DNA of 16,812 nucleotides from positions 1 through 16,812 of the forward strand of contig CAMPKL010000016.1 of assembly GCA_946887065.1 (NCBI GenBank), given 5' to 3'. The notes under the pieces are model-generated. The model saw only the letters and a list, made by a program, of their open reading frames with translations. It did no database searches and was not told where the DNA came from. This DNA comes from an uncultured Bryobacterales bacterium. Its GTDB lineage: Bacteria > Acidobacteriota > Terriglobia > Bryobacterales > UBA6623. Made by a program: the position numbers and the translations under genes. Position 1 is the stretch's first letter; every line of letters starts with the position of its first letter. This document shows, piece after piece, positions 1 through 6,972 of this stretch.

Positions 1-1128
1 GCTCGGACGGTAACGATCGACGTTATACATCGTCTCGACATCGACGCTGCGCGGGCCGCGGCTTGCGTCGGGCAGATCCGCCATTGTAAAGCGGCCGCTC
101 TGAATCGCCGTCATTTTGCCCCTGCCCCCGTCGGCAATGCATTCCACAGCCATCGTCGCGAAGGTCGTCGCCACCATCCGGTCTAACGAATCGGGCTTGC
201 CGCCCCGCAAATCGTAGGTCAAATCGCTGACAACGGTCTCAAAGCCGCGCGCGCGCTTGATCTCATCGCTGAAGGCCTCAGCCACATTCATTTTCTTACG
301 ATGCCCGTAGGCGTCCGGCTCGCCATATTCCTGCACTTCGCGGCCCTTCCAAGTAGCCCCTTCCGACAGAATCACAATCGAGTAGTTCGACGGGTTGTTC
401 TTCTTGTCAACGGTGAGCAGGTCAATTAATTTGTCCAACTCAAACTCGTGTTCGTGGATGCAGCAGCGGTTGCTGGTGATGTAAGCCGTGTACAGCGCCG
501 TGAAACCCGCATCGCGGCCAAAGATGCGGAAGATGCCCACGCGCTCGTGCGAGCCGATCGTCGTCTGTTGCCGCTCGATGCTGTCGACGGCCCGGGTCAA
601 CGCTGTCGAAAACCCGATGCAATACTCCGTATTGCGAACATCGTTATCCATCGTCTTCGGCACGCAGACCATGGGGAAGCCTTCCTTGTTCAACCGGTCG
701 GCGTAGCTCAAGGTGTCGTCGCCGCCGATCGGGATCAGATAATCCACTCCCAGGCGCTCCAAATTCTCCAGTACCACCGGCGTCAGGTCCACTTGCCCTT
801 CGGCCGGAGACTTAAACTCGCCCATTCGTGCCTGCAAATGCTCGGGGACATCCGTCAGCTTCGTCTTCGAAGGCTTGGTCCGCGAAGTATGCAAAAACGT
901 GCCGCCGCTCCGATCGACCGTGCGTGTGTTGTCGCGGTCTAAGTCAATAAAGTAATCTTTGTCGCGGCCCCGCTCCCAAGTCGGGGCGACCAGTCCTTTC
1001 CAACCTCGCCGGATGCCCACCACCTCGTAGCCGCGGCCCGTCGCTCCGTAGGTGACCGATTTGATCACGGCGTTGAGACCGGGGACATCGCCGCCGCCCG
1101 TTAGGATTCCAATCTTCTTCTTGGCCAT
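1..1128 (-). CDS. pfp: 6-phosphofructokinase, PPi-dependent type (3' end cut by window)
   Basis: Phosphorylates fructose 6-phosphate to fructose 1,6-bisphosphate in the cytoplasm. I translated the frame by hand: it stays open for 376 codons to base 1, so only the extreme C-terminus is missing. The N-terminus has ILTGGGDVPGLN (about residues 8-19). The donor loop is GGDD (135-138) and the catalytic loop is PKTMDND (157-163). The Asp138 and Lys158 positions correspond to E. coli PfkA Gly104 and Gly124. In this family Gly/Gly marks ATP enzymes and Asp/Lys marks PPi-dependent enzymes. FGRDAG and the sugar-phosphate segment RGGKPDSLDR follow, and the last visible residues, YNVDRYRPS, are typical of the C-terminus. 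The ATG at 1128 has an AGGAG ribosome site just upstream. It is the last gene visible in the run, 26 bases after the orphan gene. Confidence in the family is very high; PPi preference is inferred from the two residues. Confidence 0.95.
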   Translation of the reverse strand, partial: MAKKKIGILTGGGDVPGLNAVIKSVTYGATGRGYEVVGIRRGWKGLVAPTWERGRDKDYFIDLDRDNTRTVDRSGGTFLHTSRTKPSKTKLTDVPEHLQARMGEFKSPAEGQVDLTPVVLENLERLGVDYLIPIGGDDTLSYADRLNKEGFPMVCVPKTMDNDVRNTEYCIGFSTALTRAVDSIERQQTTIGSHERVGIFRIFGRDAGFTALYTAYITSNRCCIHEHEFELDKLIDLLTVDKKNNPSNYSIVILSEGATWKGREVQEYGEPDAYGHRKKMNVAEAFSDEIKRARGFETVVSDLTYDLRGGKPDSLDRMVATTFATMAVECIADGGRGKMTAIQSGRFTMADLPDASRGPRSVDVETMYNVDRYRPS

Positions 1129-1154
1129 GTAGCTCCTGTTGTCGCAATTCTCGG

Positions 1155-1613
1155 TCAGCCTGTGAACGCCGCCGTTGGCTCGCCCATCTCCCAGTCCAAG
1201 TGGTTGACGTAAAGCAACACCAGCGCCTCCGGGTACTTCCCGCGGAACTCCCCGTAAAGGCGAGCCTGCCAACCATCCACGAGCTTCTCGCTCGCCTCGG
1301 CGTCCTTATCGAAGAACCCGTGCCCGTCGTGGGGGATCTCTAAAAAGTCCAAGGCCTCGACGACGAAATCCATGTGTGAGACCAACGCGCCTTGCGCGAT
1401 TTCTTTCGCCAGGTCTTCATCGCCCTGCTCGATGCGCGTCCACAGTTTCGGCGCGGCATTCTTCAACCGCTCTCGATTCAACTTCGACAAATGCGTGCGG
1501 ATCTTGAAGGTGTCATAGAGTTTGAAGGTCTTTAGCGACCCTATGGATACCGTGGCCAGCACCGCGTCGAAGCGTTCCCGACCTAACCCCGTGTAAAGCT
1601 CCGATAACTGCAT
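1155..1613 (-). CDS. Orphan 152-residue cytoplasmic protein
   Basis: I do not recognise a family. The product is a small soluble protein, rich in charged residues and apparently mostly helical, with no signal peptide, membrane segment, cysteine or metal motif. Visible features are an N-terminal stretch rich in Leu and Gly (LYTGLGRERFDAVLATVSIG), a basic helix around residues 43-55, and an aromatic C-terminal segment including LLYVNHLDWEMGEPT. The ATG at 1613 is the only good start in the frame; its ribosome site is poor. It lies 25 bases after the methyltransferase stop and 26 bases before the phosphofructokinase start, so it is probably co-transcribed with both. The strand and spacing make it a convincing gene. 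Its role is unknown. Confidence 0.8.
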   Translation of the reverse strand: MQLSELYTGLGRERFDAVLATVSIGSLKTFKLYDTFKIRTHLSKLNRERLKNAAPKLWTRIEQGDEDLAKEIAQGALVSHMDFVVEALDFLEIPHDGHGFFDKDAEASEKLVDGWQARLYGEFRGKYPEALVLLYVNHLDWEMGEPTAAFTG

Positions 1614-1638
1614 TTCTTGGAGGATACCAAAGCGCCTT

Positions 1639-2505
1639 CTAGGCCCGCCCCGACGGAGCCGAACTCAGCGAGGGCTTCCGAGTCACGATGGACACAAACA
1701 GAGCCTCATCCAGCTCGGCTCGCTCTAGGTGCCGTCCGCGGCGGCCTAAACGCAGCTCTTCCCAAGCTAGCCGGATGGGATTGCCCAAGACGGATTCGCT
1801 CCGCGCCGCCAGTCTTCCCAACTGCCGCGATGCTTGCCGGTACTCGCCGCCAAACCACTTCATCGCCAATCGAGGATGGACGTCGCTGTCCGCCAACGTC
1901 TCGACCTCCTCCACAGTGAGTCCCGCGCGCTCAAACCGCGCGACGACCGCGGACCCCAACTCCAGTCCGACATGGCCGTCTTGATCGATCAGATATCGCT
2001 GATAGAGCACCGGCTCTGCCTTCGCCTCTTCCATCAACCAACCGCGGCTGTCCGTTTCCACTACATGCAGGCTCACGCCTCCCGGCCGCAGCACCCTACG
2101 AATCTCGCTCAAGACTTGATCCTTCTCGTCCGCCGGAACATGTCCCAGCACATGGGAACTCACTACGCAATCGAAACTCTCGTCGGCTGCCGGCAGCGCG
2201 GTCAGCGACCCTTCCAGCGCTCCGTCATAGTGCGCCGCGCACTCGCCTAAAGCGTTGCGCGCCATGTCCAAACCCACGACGAACGACGCCCGTTCGCGAA
2301 AGACTTCGCGGCCCCGCGCACATCCTAGATCCAGGATCTGCGCGCCCAGTGGAACCGTCCGCTCCCAAAACCGCCACTCACGATAGGACCAGTAAGGCAG
2401 GAACGAGAGGATCAGGCGCTTTAGACCGTGCGGGCTGCGGTGATAGGGAACATGCTCCTCGGCGTAGCGCTCATAGAACTCCCGAGTCTGTTCCGCCGAG
2501 CTCAT
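1639..2505 (-). CDS. Class I SAM-dependent methyltransferase (type 11)
   Basis: Predicted to transfer a methyl group from S-adenosylmethionine to an unidentified acceptor. The 288-residue product has the Rossmann SAM motif LDLGCARG (59-65), an acidic residue after strand 2 (GLD, 78-80), the ALP segment at 103-105 and the post-motif RRVLRPGG (136-143) typical of UbiE/type 11 methyltransferases. The C-terminal third is helical and variable, as expected for the acceptor side. I chose the ATG at 2505, which overlaps the galE stop as ATGA and implies translational coupling. A start 24 bases upstream (2529) is possible but would lie inside galE. Following galE, it could act on a sugar or a lipid-linked glycan; this is inference only. 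Confidence 0.88.
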   Translation of the reverse strand: MSSAEQTREFYERYAEEHVPYHRSPHGLKRLILSFLPYWSYREWRFWERTVPLGAQILDLGCARGREVFRERASFVVGLDMARNALGECAAHYDGALEGSLTALPAADESFDCVVSSHVLGHVPADEKDQVLSEIRRVLRPGGVSLHVVETDSRGWLMEEAKAEPVLYQRYLIDQDGHVGLELGSAVVARFERAGLTVEEVETLADSDVHPRLAMKWFGGEYRQASRQLGRLAARSESVLGNPIRLAWEELRLGRRGRHLERAELDEALFVSIVTRKPSLSSAPSGRA

Positions 2506-3458
2506 AGTTCTCGCTGGAAAAACTCCCAAGCGCTGCTAACCGCCGAGTGGATGTCGTGCTGCGGCTCCCAACCCAACTCCCGTCGGATCTTCGCGTTCGC
2601 CGCCACCAACTCCGGCGGGTCGCCCGGCCTCCTGGGGGCCACGATGATCGGAAAGTCTTTTCCTGTCGCCTTGCGCACAGCTTCGATCACCTCAAGTACC
2701 GAATCGCCTCGGCCCACGCCGACGTTGTAGCAACCGCTCTTTTCGTCGGGGGCTTCCAGGGCACGTATGTGCGCATCCGCCAAGTCCAACACGTGCACGT
2801 AATCGCGAATGCAAGTCCCGTCGGGCGTGGGATAGTCGTCGCCAAAAATGCGGATTCCATCAGTAAGTCCTGTTGCGGCGCGCAAGACCAGCGGAATCAG
2901 GTGCGTCTCCGGCTCGTGCCGCTCGCCTCTCTCTTTCGTCGCTCCGCACGCATTGAAATAGCGCAGCGCAAAGTAATTCAATCCGTGGATTCGCCTCGAC
3001 CACTCCAGGGCCTTCTCAAAAGCCAACTTCGATTCGCCGTAAGGATTAACCGGGGCCTTGGGCGCATCCTCTTCTATTGGCGGGGCGACCTGGTCGCCGA
3101 AAATCGCGCAGGTCGACGAGAATACGAAACGGTCCACGCCGGCCGCAACCGTCGCCTCAAGCAGATTCAGCGCGTTCCCGAAATTGTTGCGGAAGTAGAG
3201 GTTCGGCTTCTCCATCGACTCGCCGACCAGGGCACACGCCGCAAAGTGCATAACGGCGCGGATCGGCCGATCGCGAAAAACGTCGCCGATGGCCGCGCGG
3301 TCCTCCAGATCCGCCTCTACGAATTCAGCTCCCCGAGGTACGGCATCACGATGGCCGCGGCTGAGGTTGTCGAAGACGCAAACCTCGTAGCCCCTCGCCA
3401 GGAGTTGTTCCGCACATACGCTGCCGATGTAGCCTGCTCCGCCGGTGACCAGAATCAT
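2502..3458 (-). CDS. galE: UDP-glucose 4-epimerase (GalE family, extended SDR)
   Basis: Interconverts UDP-glucose and UDP-galactose (or a related nucleotide sugar) using bound NAD, in the cytoplasm. The N-terminus is the Rossmann motif GGAGYIG (6-12). The catalytic Ser/Thr region is SSTCAIFG (about 114-121) and the Tyr/Lys pair is in NPYGESK (Tyr140, Lys144). LRYFNACGA and a C-terminal YNVGVGRGDSVLEV segment match GalE rather than dTDP-glucose dehydratases. The 318-residue length is slightly under the usual 320-340. I chose the ATG at 3458 because it sits directly before ILVTGG. A GTG at 3467 that overlaps the upstream stop as GTGA is the alternative (321 residues). It overlaps the methyltransferase by ATGA at its 3' end. 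It supplies sugar nucleotides for surface glycans and possibly galactose use. Confidence 0.95.
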   Translation of the reverse strand: MILVTGGAGYIGSVCAEQLLARGYEVCVFDNLSRGHRDAVPRGAEFVEADLEDRAAIGDVFRDRPIRAVMHFAACALVGESMEKPNLYFRNNFGNALNLLEATVAAGVDRFVFSSTCAIFGDQVAPPIEEDAPKAPVNPYGESKLAFEKALEWSRRIHGLNYFALRYFNACGATKERGERHEPETHLIPLVLRAATGLTDGIRIFGDDYPTPDGTCIRDYVHVLDLADAHIRALEAPDEKSGCYNVGVGRGDSVLEVIEAVRKATGKDFPIIVAPRRPGDPPELVAANAKIRRELGWEPQHDIHSAVSSAWEFFQREL

Positions 3459-3463
3459 GGTCT

Positions 3464-4555
3464 TCACAGCTTAGCCTGGGCCGCGAGCGCCTTCGCAAGG
3501 GCTTCGGCTGCCGCTGCGTGGCCCGCGGCCGTCAGATGAGCGTCGGGTGAGTGGTAAAGCCTCGCTCCGGTCGCCTGCCTCGCCTTGAAATCGTCGAGCG
3601 GGTCGACCAGCACCACATCCTTCCTCGCAGCCCATTCGTGCAAAATCCGCTGCGGCTTATCCATGTCCAGGTCTTCCAATGTCAGCCCGAGAGCCGTTTG
3701 CATCTCTTCTCGTTCGCGCTCTTCAACTTGGAAACTTCGCGGTATCGCCAGAACCGCAAGCCGTATGCCGTCCCGGCTGCAACGATCCGCGATCCGGTCC
3801 AGGCTCTCCAGCGTCGTTTGAATCGCCTCCTCTGCCCGAGCGGAAGGCCGTTGCAAGTGAACCTGTGCGAACTCGCGCATCCAAGCGTCCCAATTCCGCG
3901 GTTGGCCGCTCGGCTGCGTACTCCCTCCCATCCGGAACTGCATCGCGCGGAGCAGTTGCAAAATATGCGACCTACTCGCCAACCGTCGCACCCAAGATCT
4001 CTGGGGGTCTTGGCCCTCGATCGGCTTCAAATGCAGGAATCCTTCGATAACCTCAAGTCGCTCAGCGCCGCCGAAACCGGTCTCCGTGAAATCATTGCCC
4101 ACGAAGAACGCCAACACGACGAACCGCGGGCGATAGTGAGGAATTAGCGCCTCAAGCAGTCGCTCCTGATCGACCGTCGCCGTACCTGGGACTCCTGCGT
4201 TGGTGACCTCAGCGCCAATGCGTTTCTCGACCAGGGAGTAAAAGCACTGCTGCGCTTCCACGCCCCAGCCGAAAGCGAACGAATCGCCTAGCCCCAGTAC
4301 CATTCCCCAAGAAGTCTCGCTCCCCTGGTCTCGCCAGCCTTCGCTGTTGGTCCGCACGCCCACGTCCCATTGGCGAGTCACATGGCGCCGCTCCAAATTT
4401 GGACGCAGCAGCAACAGCCCGTCCTGCTTGCGGTAGATATCCAGTTCCAGCTGCGGAACGGCGTGGAAGACGAAACGTAACGAGGCTTCCCCAACGATTA
4501 CGGCCAGTACGGTGCTAACCGACAGTAATGCGACCTTGGCGAGTCGAGAGTTCAC
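3464..4555 (-). CDS. Membrane-anchored SGNH/GDSL-family hydrolase
   Basis: Probable esterase or acyl-transfer-type hydrolase held in the inner membrane with its catalytic domain outside. Residues about 5-30 form one hydrophobic segment. The SGNH blocks follow in order: GLGDSFAFG (Ser92), NAGVPG (about 119-124, Gly block), FFVGNDF (Asn154) and a C-terminal DAHLT (Asp338, His340), so the whole catalytic set is present. The length is 363 residues. The start is the GTG at 4555 with GGAA upstream. The frame is open back to 4735, but that extension lies inside the upstream gene and has no signal-like sequence. It follows the secreted unknown gene by 22 bases and is followed almost directly by galE. 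This context favours removal or addition of acyl groups on a surface glycan, by analogy with AlgX/DltD-type proteins; the substrate is unknown. Confidence 0.85.
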   Translation of the reverse strand: MNSRLAKVALLSVSTVLAVIVGEASLRFVFHAVPQLELDIYRKQDGLLLLRPNLERRHVTRQWDVGVRTNSEGWRDQGSETSWGMVLGLGDSFAFGWGVEAQQCFYSLVEKRIGAEVTNAGVPGTATVDQERLLEALIPHYRPRFVVLAFFVGNDFTETGFGGAERLEVIEGFLHLKPIEGQDPQRSWVRRLASRSHILQLLRAMQFRMGGSTQPSGQPRNWDAWMREFAQVHLQRPSARAEEAIQTTLESLDRIADRCSRDGIRLAVLAIPRSFQVEEREREEMQTALGLTLEDLDMDKPQRILHEWAARKDVVLVDPLDDFKARQATGARLYHSPDAHLTAAGHAAAAEALAKALAAQAKL

Positions 4556-4577
4556 AGCGGATTCCGGCCGATGCGGC

Positions 4578-5495
4578 TTACGGTGCTGCCGGATCTTCCG
4601 GCACACACAGCTGGCAACCAAAGGGCTGCGGAACAATAAGGCGGGGGTCCCCGCCGAAGGAATATCCGGCACTCGCTCCGGCAGCAGTCGCGCAAGCCGG
4701 TTTTCCGCAACCGTAGCGATCCCAGCCGACCGCATGATGGATTTCTAGGCTCACCGCCTCAGCTGTCCGCAAGACTCGCAACGGATCAATGGCGGTTGCC
4801 GCGCCTTCGTCGATGGCCAGGCCAGGTTGGCGTACGTCAGCATCCGACATCAAGATCCCGGCCGTGGAATCCACCAAGCGGTTCAGCAGTTCCCGCCGCT
4901 TTCGCCCAAAAGGCGGCGCCGCTTCCTCCAGTCGCAGCATGTAATTCAGTTCGCGTACCAGAATACGGGCCATCTCTAACGGACCGCGATTCTCCTGCAC
5001 CCGTACCCCATCGCGATCTCGCGTGAAAGTCTTGGCTTGTTGGCTCTCCACGGCGTCAAGCGCTCTCCCGTCGGGGTCCAGGACCTCCAAGCGGCCCGTG
5101 GATACCTGTGCCGTCACGATATCGCTGCGGTCGAGAAAAACAGTCGCCCGGCAATCGCTGGAAGGGCGAAACGTGAACGAAGCGGCAATGATCGGCCGCC
5201 GAGTCGGCCCCGGCGCGACGATCTCCAGCGAAACGCCCTGCAACTCGATGCGCTCGAGCCTCAGTCGAGCCGCCGAGCCAACCCCCAACGCGTAGCGCGC
5301 CCCATCGCGATAATCGATCCAAACCGGGAGGTAGTAGCTGTCCAGCGACTCGCCCTGGAAAACATTCCCTTCCCCCGGCGCGTCCGACCCGCCGGTCAAG
5401 AACGGAGCCTCGCTCCGTGCCAGGGCGACCACCTCTCGCGTCTGCGCCGACGCACTTGAGATGACCAAGCAGAATGCCAAGACGATAAGACGCAA
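4578..5495 (-). CDS. Secreted protein of unknown family with C-terminal Cys motifs
   Basis: I do not recognise a family. The 305-residue product begins with a clear signal peptide (MRLIVLAFCLVISSASAQ, cleavage after ASA). The mature part starts with strand-rich sequence (residues about 50-150, with alternating hydrophobics and ASFTFRPSSDC). A helical middle (about 175-225, ILVRELNYMLRLEE) follows. The C-terminus carries two cysteine pairs, CGKPAC and CQLC, within the last 45 residues. These pairs could be disulfides or a metal site. The only start that keeps the signal peptide is the TTG at 5495; an in-frame stop lies a little upstream and no ATG is available. It is the first gene of the leftward run and sits 22 bases before the SGNH gene. 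The gene is well supported; its function is unknown. Confidence 0.8.
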   Translation of the reverse strand: MRLIVLAFCLVISSASAQTREVVALARSEAPFLTGGSDAPGEGNVFQGESLDSYYLPVWIDYRDGARYALGVGSAARLRLERIELQGVSLEIVAPGPTRRPIIAASFTFRPSSDCRATVFLDRSDIVTAQVSTGRLEVLDPDGRALDAVESQQAKTFTRDRDGVRVQENRGPLEMARILVRELNYMLRLEEAAPPFGRKRRELLNRLVDSTAGILMSDADVRQPGLAIDEGAATAIDPLRVLRTAEAVSLEIHHAVGWDRYGCGKPACATAAGASAGYSFGGDPRLIVPQPFGCQLCVPEDPAAP

Positions 5496-5502
5496 CCGTC
5501 TG

Positions 5503-5532
5503 ATTATGAAGCAGTTCGTGAATATGGGTCAA
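5503..5532 (-). promoter_or_regulatory. Candidate sigma-70 promoter for the leftward six-gene run
   Basis: On the minus strand TTGACC (5527-5532) is followed by an 18-base spacer and CATAAT (5503-5508); each box matches the consensus in 5 of 6 positions. The predicted transcript start falls at about 5496, which is essentially at the TTG start codon (5495). If correct, the first gene would be read from a leaderless message. The alternative is that the true promoter or the true start lies elsewhere. Confidence 0.45.
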
Positions 5533-5610
5533 CGATGCCTCGGCCATGGTCGTTCGAGTACAATCGGAGCGAAGACGCTGTGCCAGTCGGCGTTCCGTGC
5601 GGTTTTCCCC

Positions 5611-6252
5611 TTGCGCACCCAAATTATCGAAACGCGGCCCGACGGGTCCGATGAAAAGGTCATCCAGAAGGCCGCGGAATCAATCCTCGCCGGACGCGTC
5701 GTGGCGCTGCCCTCGGAGAGCGGCTACGTGCTGGCGGCCGATCCGTTCAACCTTAGCGCCATCGCTGACGTGTTCCGGGCCAAGGGACGCGAACTCCATC
5801 GCGCACTGCCCATCCTGGTCGATTCGCTGACCATGGCCGAAGACTACGCCGCCGATTCGCTGAGTCCACAGTTTCTGTTGCTCGCGCGGCGCTTTTGGCC
5901 TGGACCGCTGACGATCATTACCTCAGCCTCGCGTCTGCTGCCCTTAAAGGTCACCGGGAATTCGGGCAGACTCGCCGTCCGCCAAGATTCCCATGCCGTC
6001 CCCAACCGGCTCATCGAGCGCCTGGAAAGGCCGATCATCGCCACCAGCGCCAATCGTTCCGGCCATTCAACCTGCCGTAGCGGCATCGAAGTCTTTGGCA
6101 CCATGGATGGTCGCGTCCACCTAATCCTCGACGCCGGAGAGTCAGACCGGCTCCCCGCTACCACCGTCGATATTACCCTGCCTCAATGGAGCGTCATCAA
6201 AGCGGGCGCTATCACCGAAGCTCAGCTCGACGACTGTCTTAGCGGCGCCTAA
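5611..6252 (+). CDS. tsaC: L-threonylcarbamoyladenylate synthase (YrdC/Sua5 family), divergent
   Basis: Makes threonylcarbamoyl-AMP from threonine, bicarbonate and ATP for the t6A37 modification of ANN-decoding tRNAs. The YrdC fold is recognisable from KGR (58-60), RRFWPGPLT (93-101), LAVR (121-124), ATSANRSG (144-151), the late TTVD segment and VIKAGAI (195-201). The usual P-T-D/E-T-V-Y-G-L motif reads PSESGYVL (34-41), and the Pro after AVR is missing, so it is a divergent member. The length (213 residues) fits single-domain TsaC. I chose the TTG at 5611 because the preserved family N-terminus begins there (MRTQIIETRP). The open frame reaches back to an ATG at 5461, but that part overlaps the divergent gene and looks non-coding. 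A TACAAT -10-like box lies at 5559-5564. A YciO-like role is possible. Confidence 0.85.
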   Translation: MRTQIIETRPDGSDEKVIQKAAESILAGRVVALPSESGYVLAADPFNLSAIADVFRAKGRELHRALPILVDSLTMAEDYAADSLSPQFLLLARRFWPGPLTIITSASRLLPLKVTGNSGRLAVRQDSHAVPNRLIERLERPIIATSANRSGHSTCRSGIEVFGTMDGRVHLILDAGESDRLPATTVDITLPQWSVIKAGAITEAQLDDCLSGA

Positions 6253-6820
6253 GCAAGTCGTCTGGACGGTTGACGTTCAACAGCATCTCGCCGGACGGAT
6301 CCAGCACGGCGTACTCCGGCGGCAGCAAGTAGGCGAGGTCTGCGCCCCCGATGGCTGCCGTCACCTTCGCCACGCCGCTCTTGACCGCCTGCCTCAGTTG
6401 CCCAGCCATGCTCTTGTTGTAGACCGCGCACAGCGGCTGTTCCCGCCCATCCGCCGCCAGCGGAATCACCGCGTCAACGCTCGACGACTCCGCCCGCCGA
6501 AACAACATCTCCAGGAACTGGGGACGAATATTCGGAAGGTCACAGGCCACAACCAATACCCAGGGCGCCGCTGAATCCTCCATCGCGGCCAGGATGCCCG
6601 CGACCGGCCCAAAGCCGTCCAGGCTGTCTTCAATCACCCGCAGTCCGAGGTCTTGATAAGTGATCGCCGGTCCGACCAGCGCGATGCTGTCGACCACGGG
6701 ACGAATGCGGTCAGCCACATGCAGCGCCATCGGTCTGCCGTCGACGTCGGCCAATGCCTTGTTGCGCCCAAATCGAGAGCTTCGTCCTCCCGCCAATACG
6801 TAGCCGGCTCGTTCGCTCAT
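6239..6820 (-). CDS. mobA: Molybdenum cofactor guanylyltransferase
   Basis: Transfers GMP from GTP to molybdopterin to form the guanine-dinucleotide cofactor used by DMSO-reductase-family enzymes. The 193-residue product has the nucleotidyltransferase signature LAGGRSSRFGRNK (9-21), GPVAGI (71-76), the metal-binding ACDLP (92-96), REQPLCAVY (126-134) and NVNRPDDL near the C-terminus (182-189). This is the full set for MobA. The start is the ATG at 6820. The frame stays open to 6877, but that extension would run into the rpsT promoter and lacks homology-like sequence. It converges on tsaC and their 3' ends overlap by 14 bases. No other Mo-cofactor gene is in the window. A related nucleotidyltransferase with another substrate cannot be fully excluded. 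Confidence 0.9.
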   Translation of the reverse strand: MSERAGYVLAGGRSSRFGRNKALADVDGRPMALHVADRIRPVVDSIALVGPAITYQDLGLRVIEDSLDGFGPVAGILAAMEDSAAPWVLVVACDLPNIRPQFLEMLFRRAESSSVDAVIPLAADGREQPLCAVYNKSMAGQLRQAVKSGVAKVTAAIGGADLAYLLPPEYAVLDPSGEMLLNVNRPDDLLRRR

Positions 6821-6866
6821 GCCGATGGCTCGAATGCTAGCACGGCCCACAGGCCCTGGAACCCGG

Positions 6867-6895
6867 TTGACACGCATTCAGCGGAAAGCTATTCT
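6867..6895 (+). promoter_or_regulatory. Sigma-70 promoter of rpsT
   Basis: A perfect TTGACA (6867-6872), a 17-base spacer and TATTCT (6890-6895, 5 of 6 to TATAAT) stand on the plus strand. The expected transcript start is about 6902, giving a leader of about 70 bases before rpsT. It is the best promoter in the window and fits a strongly expressed ribosomal gene. Confidence 0.8.
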
Positions 6896-6923
6896 CAAAG
6901 CAGCAATATTGAGCGCGACGGGC

Positions 6924-6947
6924 GGGCCCGGAGTAACATTCGGGCCC
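6924..6947 (+). promoter_or_regulatory. Leader hairpin upstream of rpsT
   Basis: GGGCCCG (6924-6930) and CGGGCCC (6941-6947) form a perfect 7-base-pair GC stem with a 10-base loop, followed by TCTTTG. It lies in the leader, 25 bases before the ATG. It could be a weak attenuator or part of an S20 feedback site. The short, interrupted T tract makes it a poor full terminator. The structure is seen in the sequence; the regulatory role is inferred. Confidence 0.5.
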
Positions 6948-6972
6948 TCTTTGCGTACAGAACCAGGCAGCC

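Noticed and set aside
448..942. Plus-strand open frame of 164 codons near the left edge
   Set aside because: Antisense to the phosphofructokinase, whose hand translation runs without interruption through the region.
2547..3539. Plus-strand open frame of 330 codons
   Set aside because: Antisense to galE, which is a certain gene; Arg- and Val-rich translation with no recognisable domain.
4556..4735. N-terminal extension of the SGNH protein to an ATG at 4735
   Set aside because: It overlaps the secreted-protein gene by about 160 bases. The GTG at 4555 directly precedes the membrane segment and follows the upstream stop.
5461..5610. Fifty-codon upstream extension of tsaC
   Set aside because: It overlaps the divergent gene and its candidate promoter, has no YrdC similarity, and the family N-terminus begins at 5611.
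6821..6877. Upstream extension of mobA
   Set aside because: It would include part of the rpsT promoter, and the MobA signature begins a few residues after the ATG at 6820.
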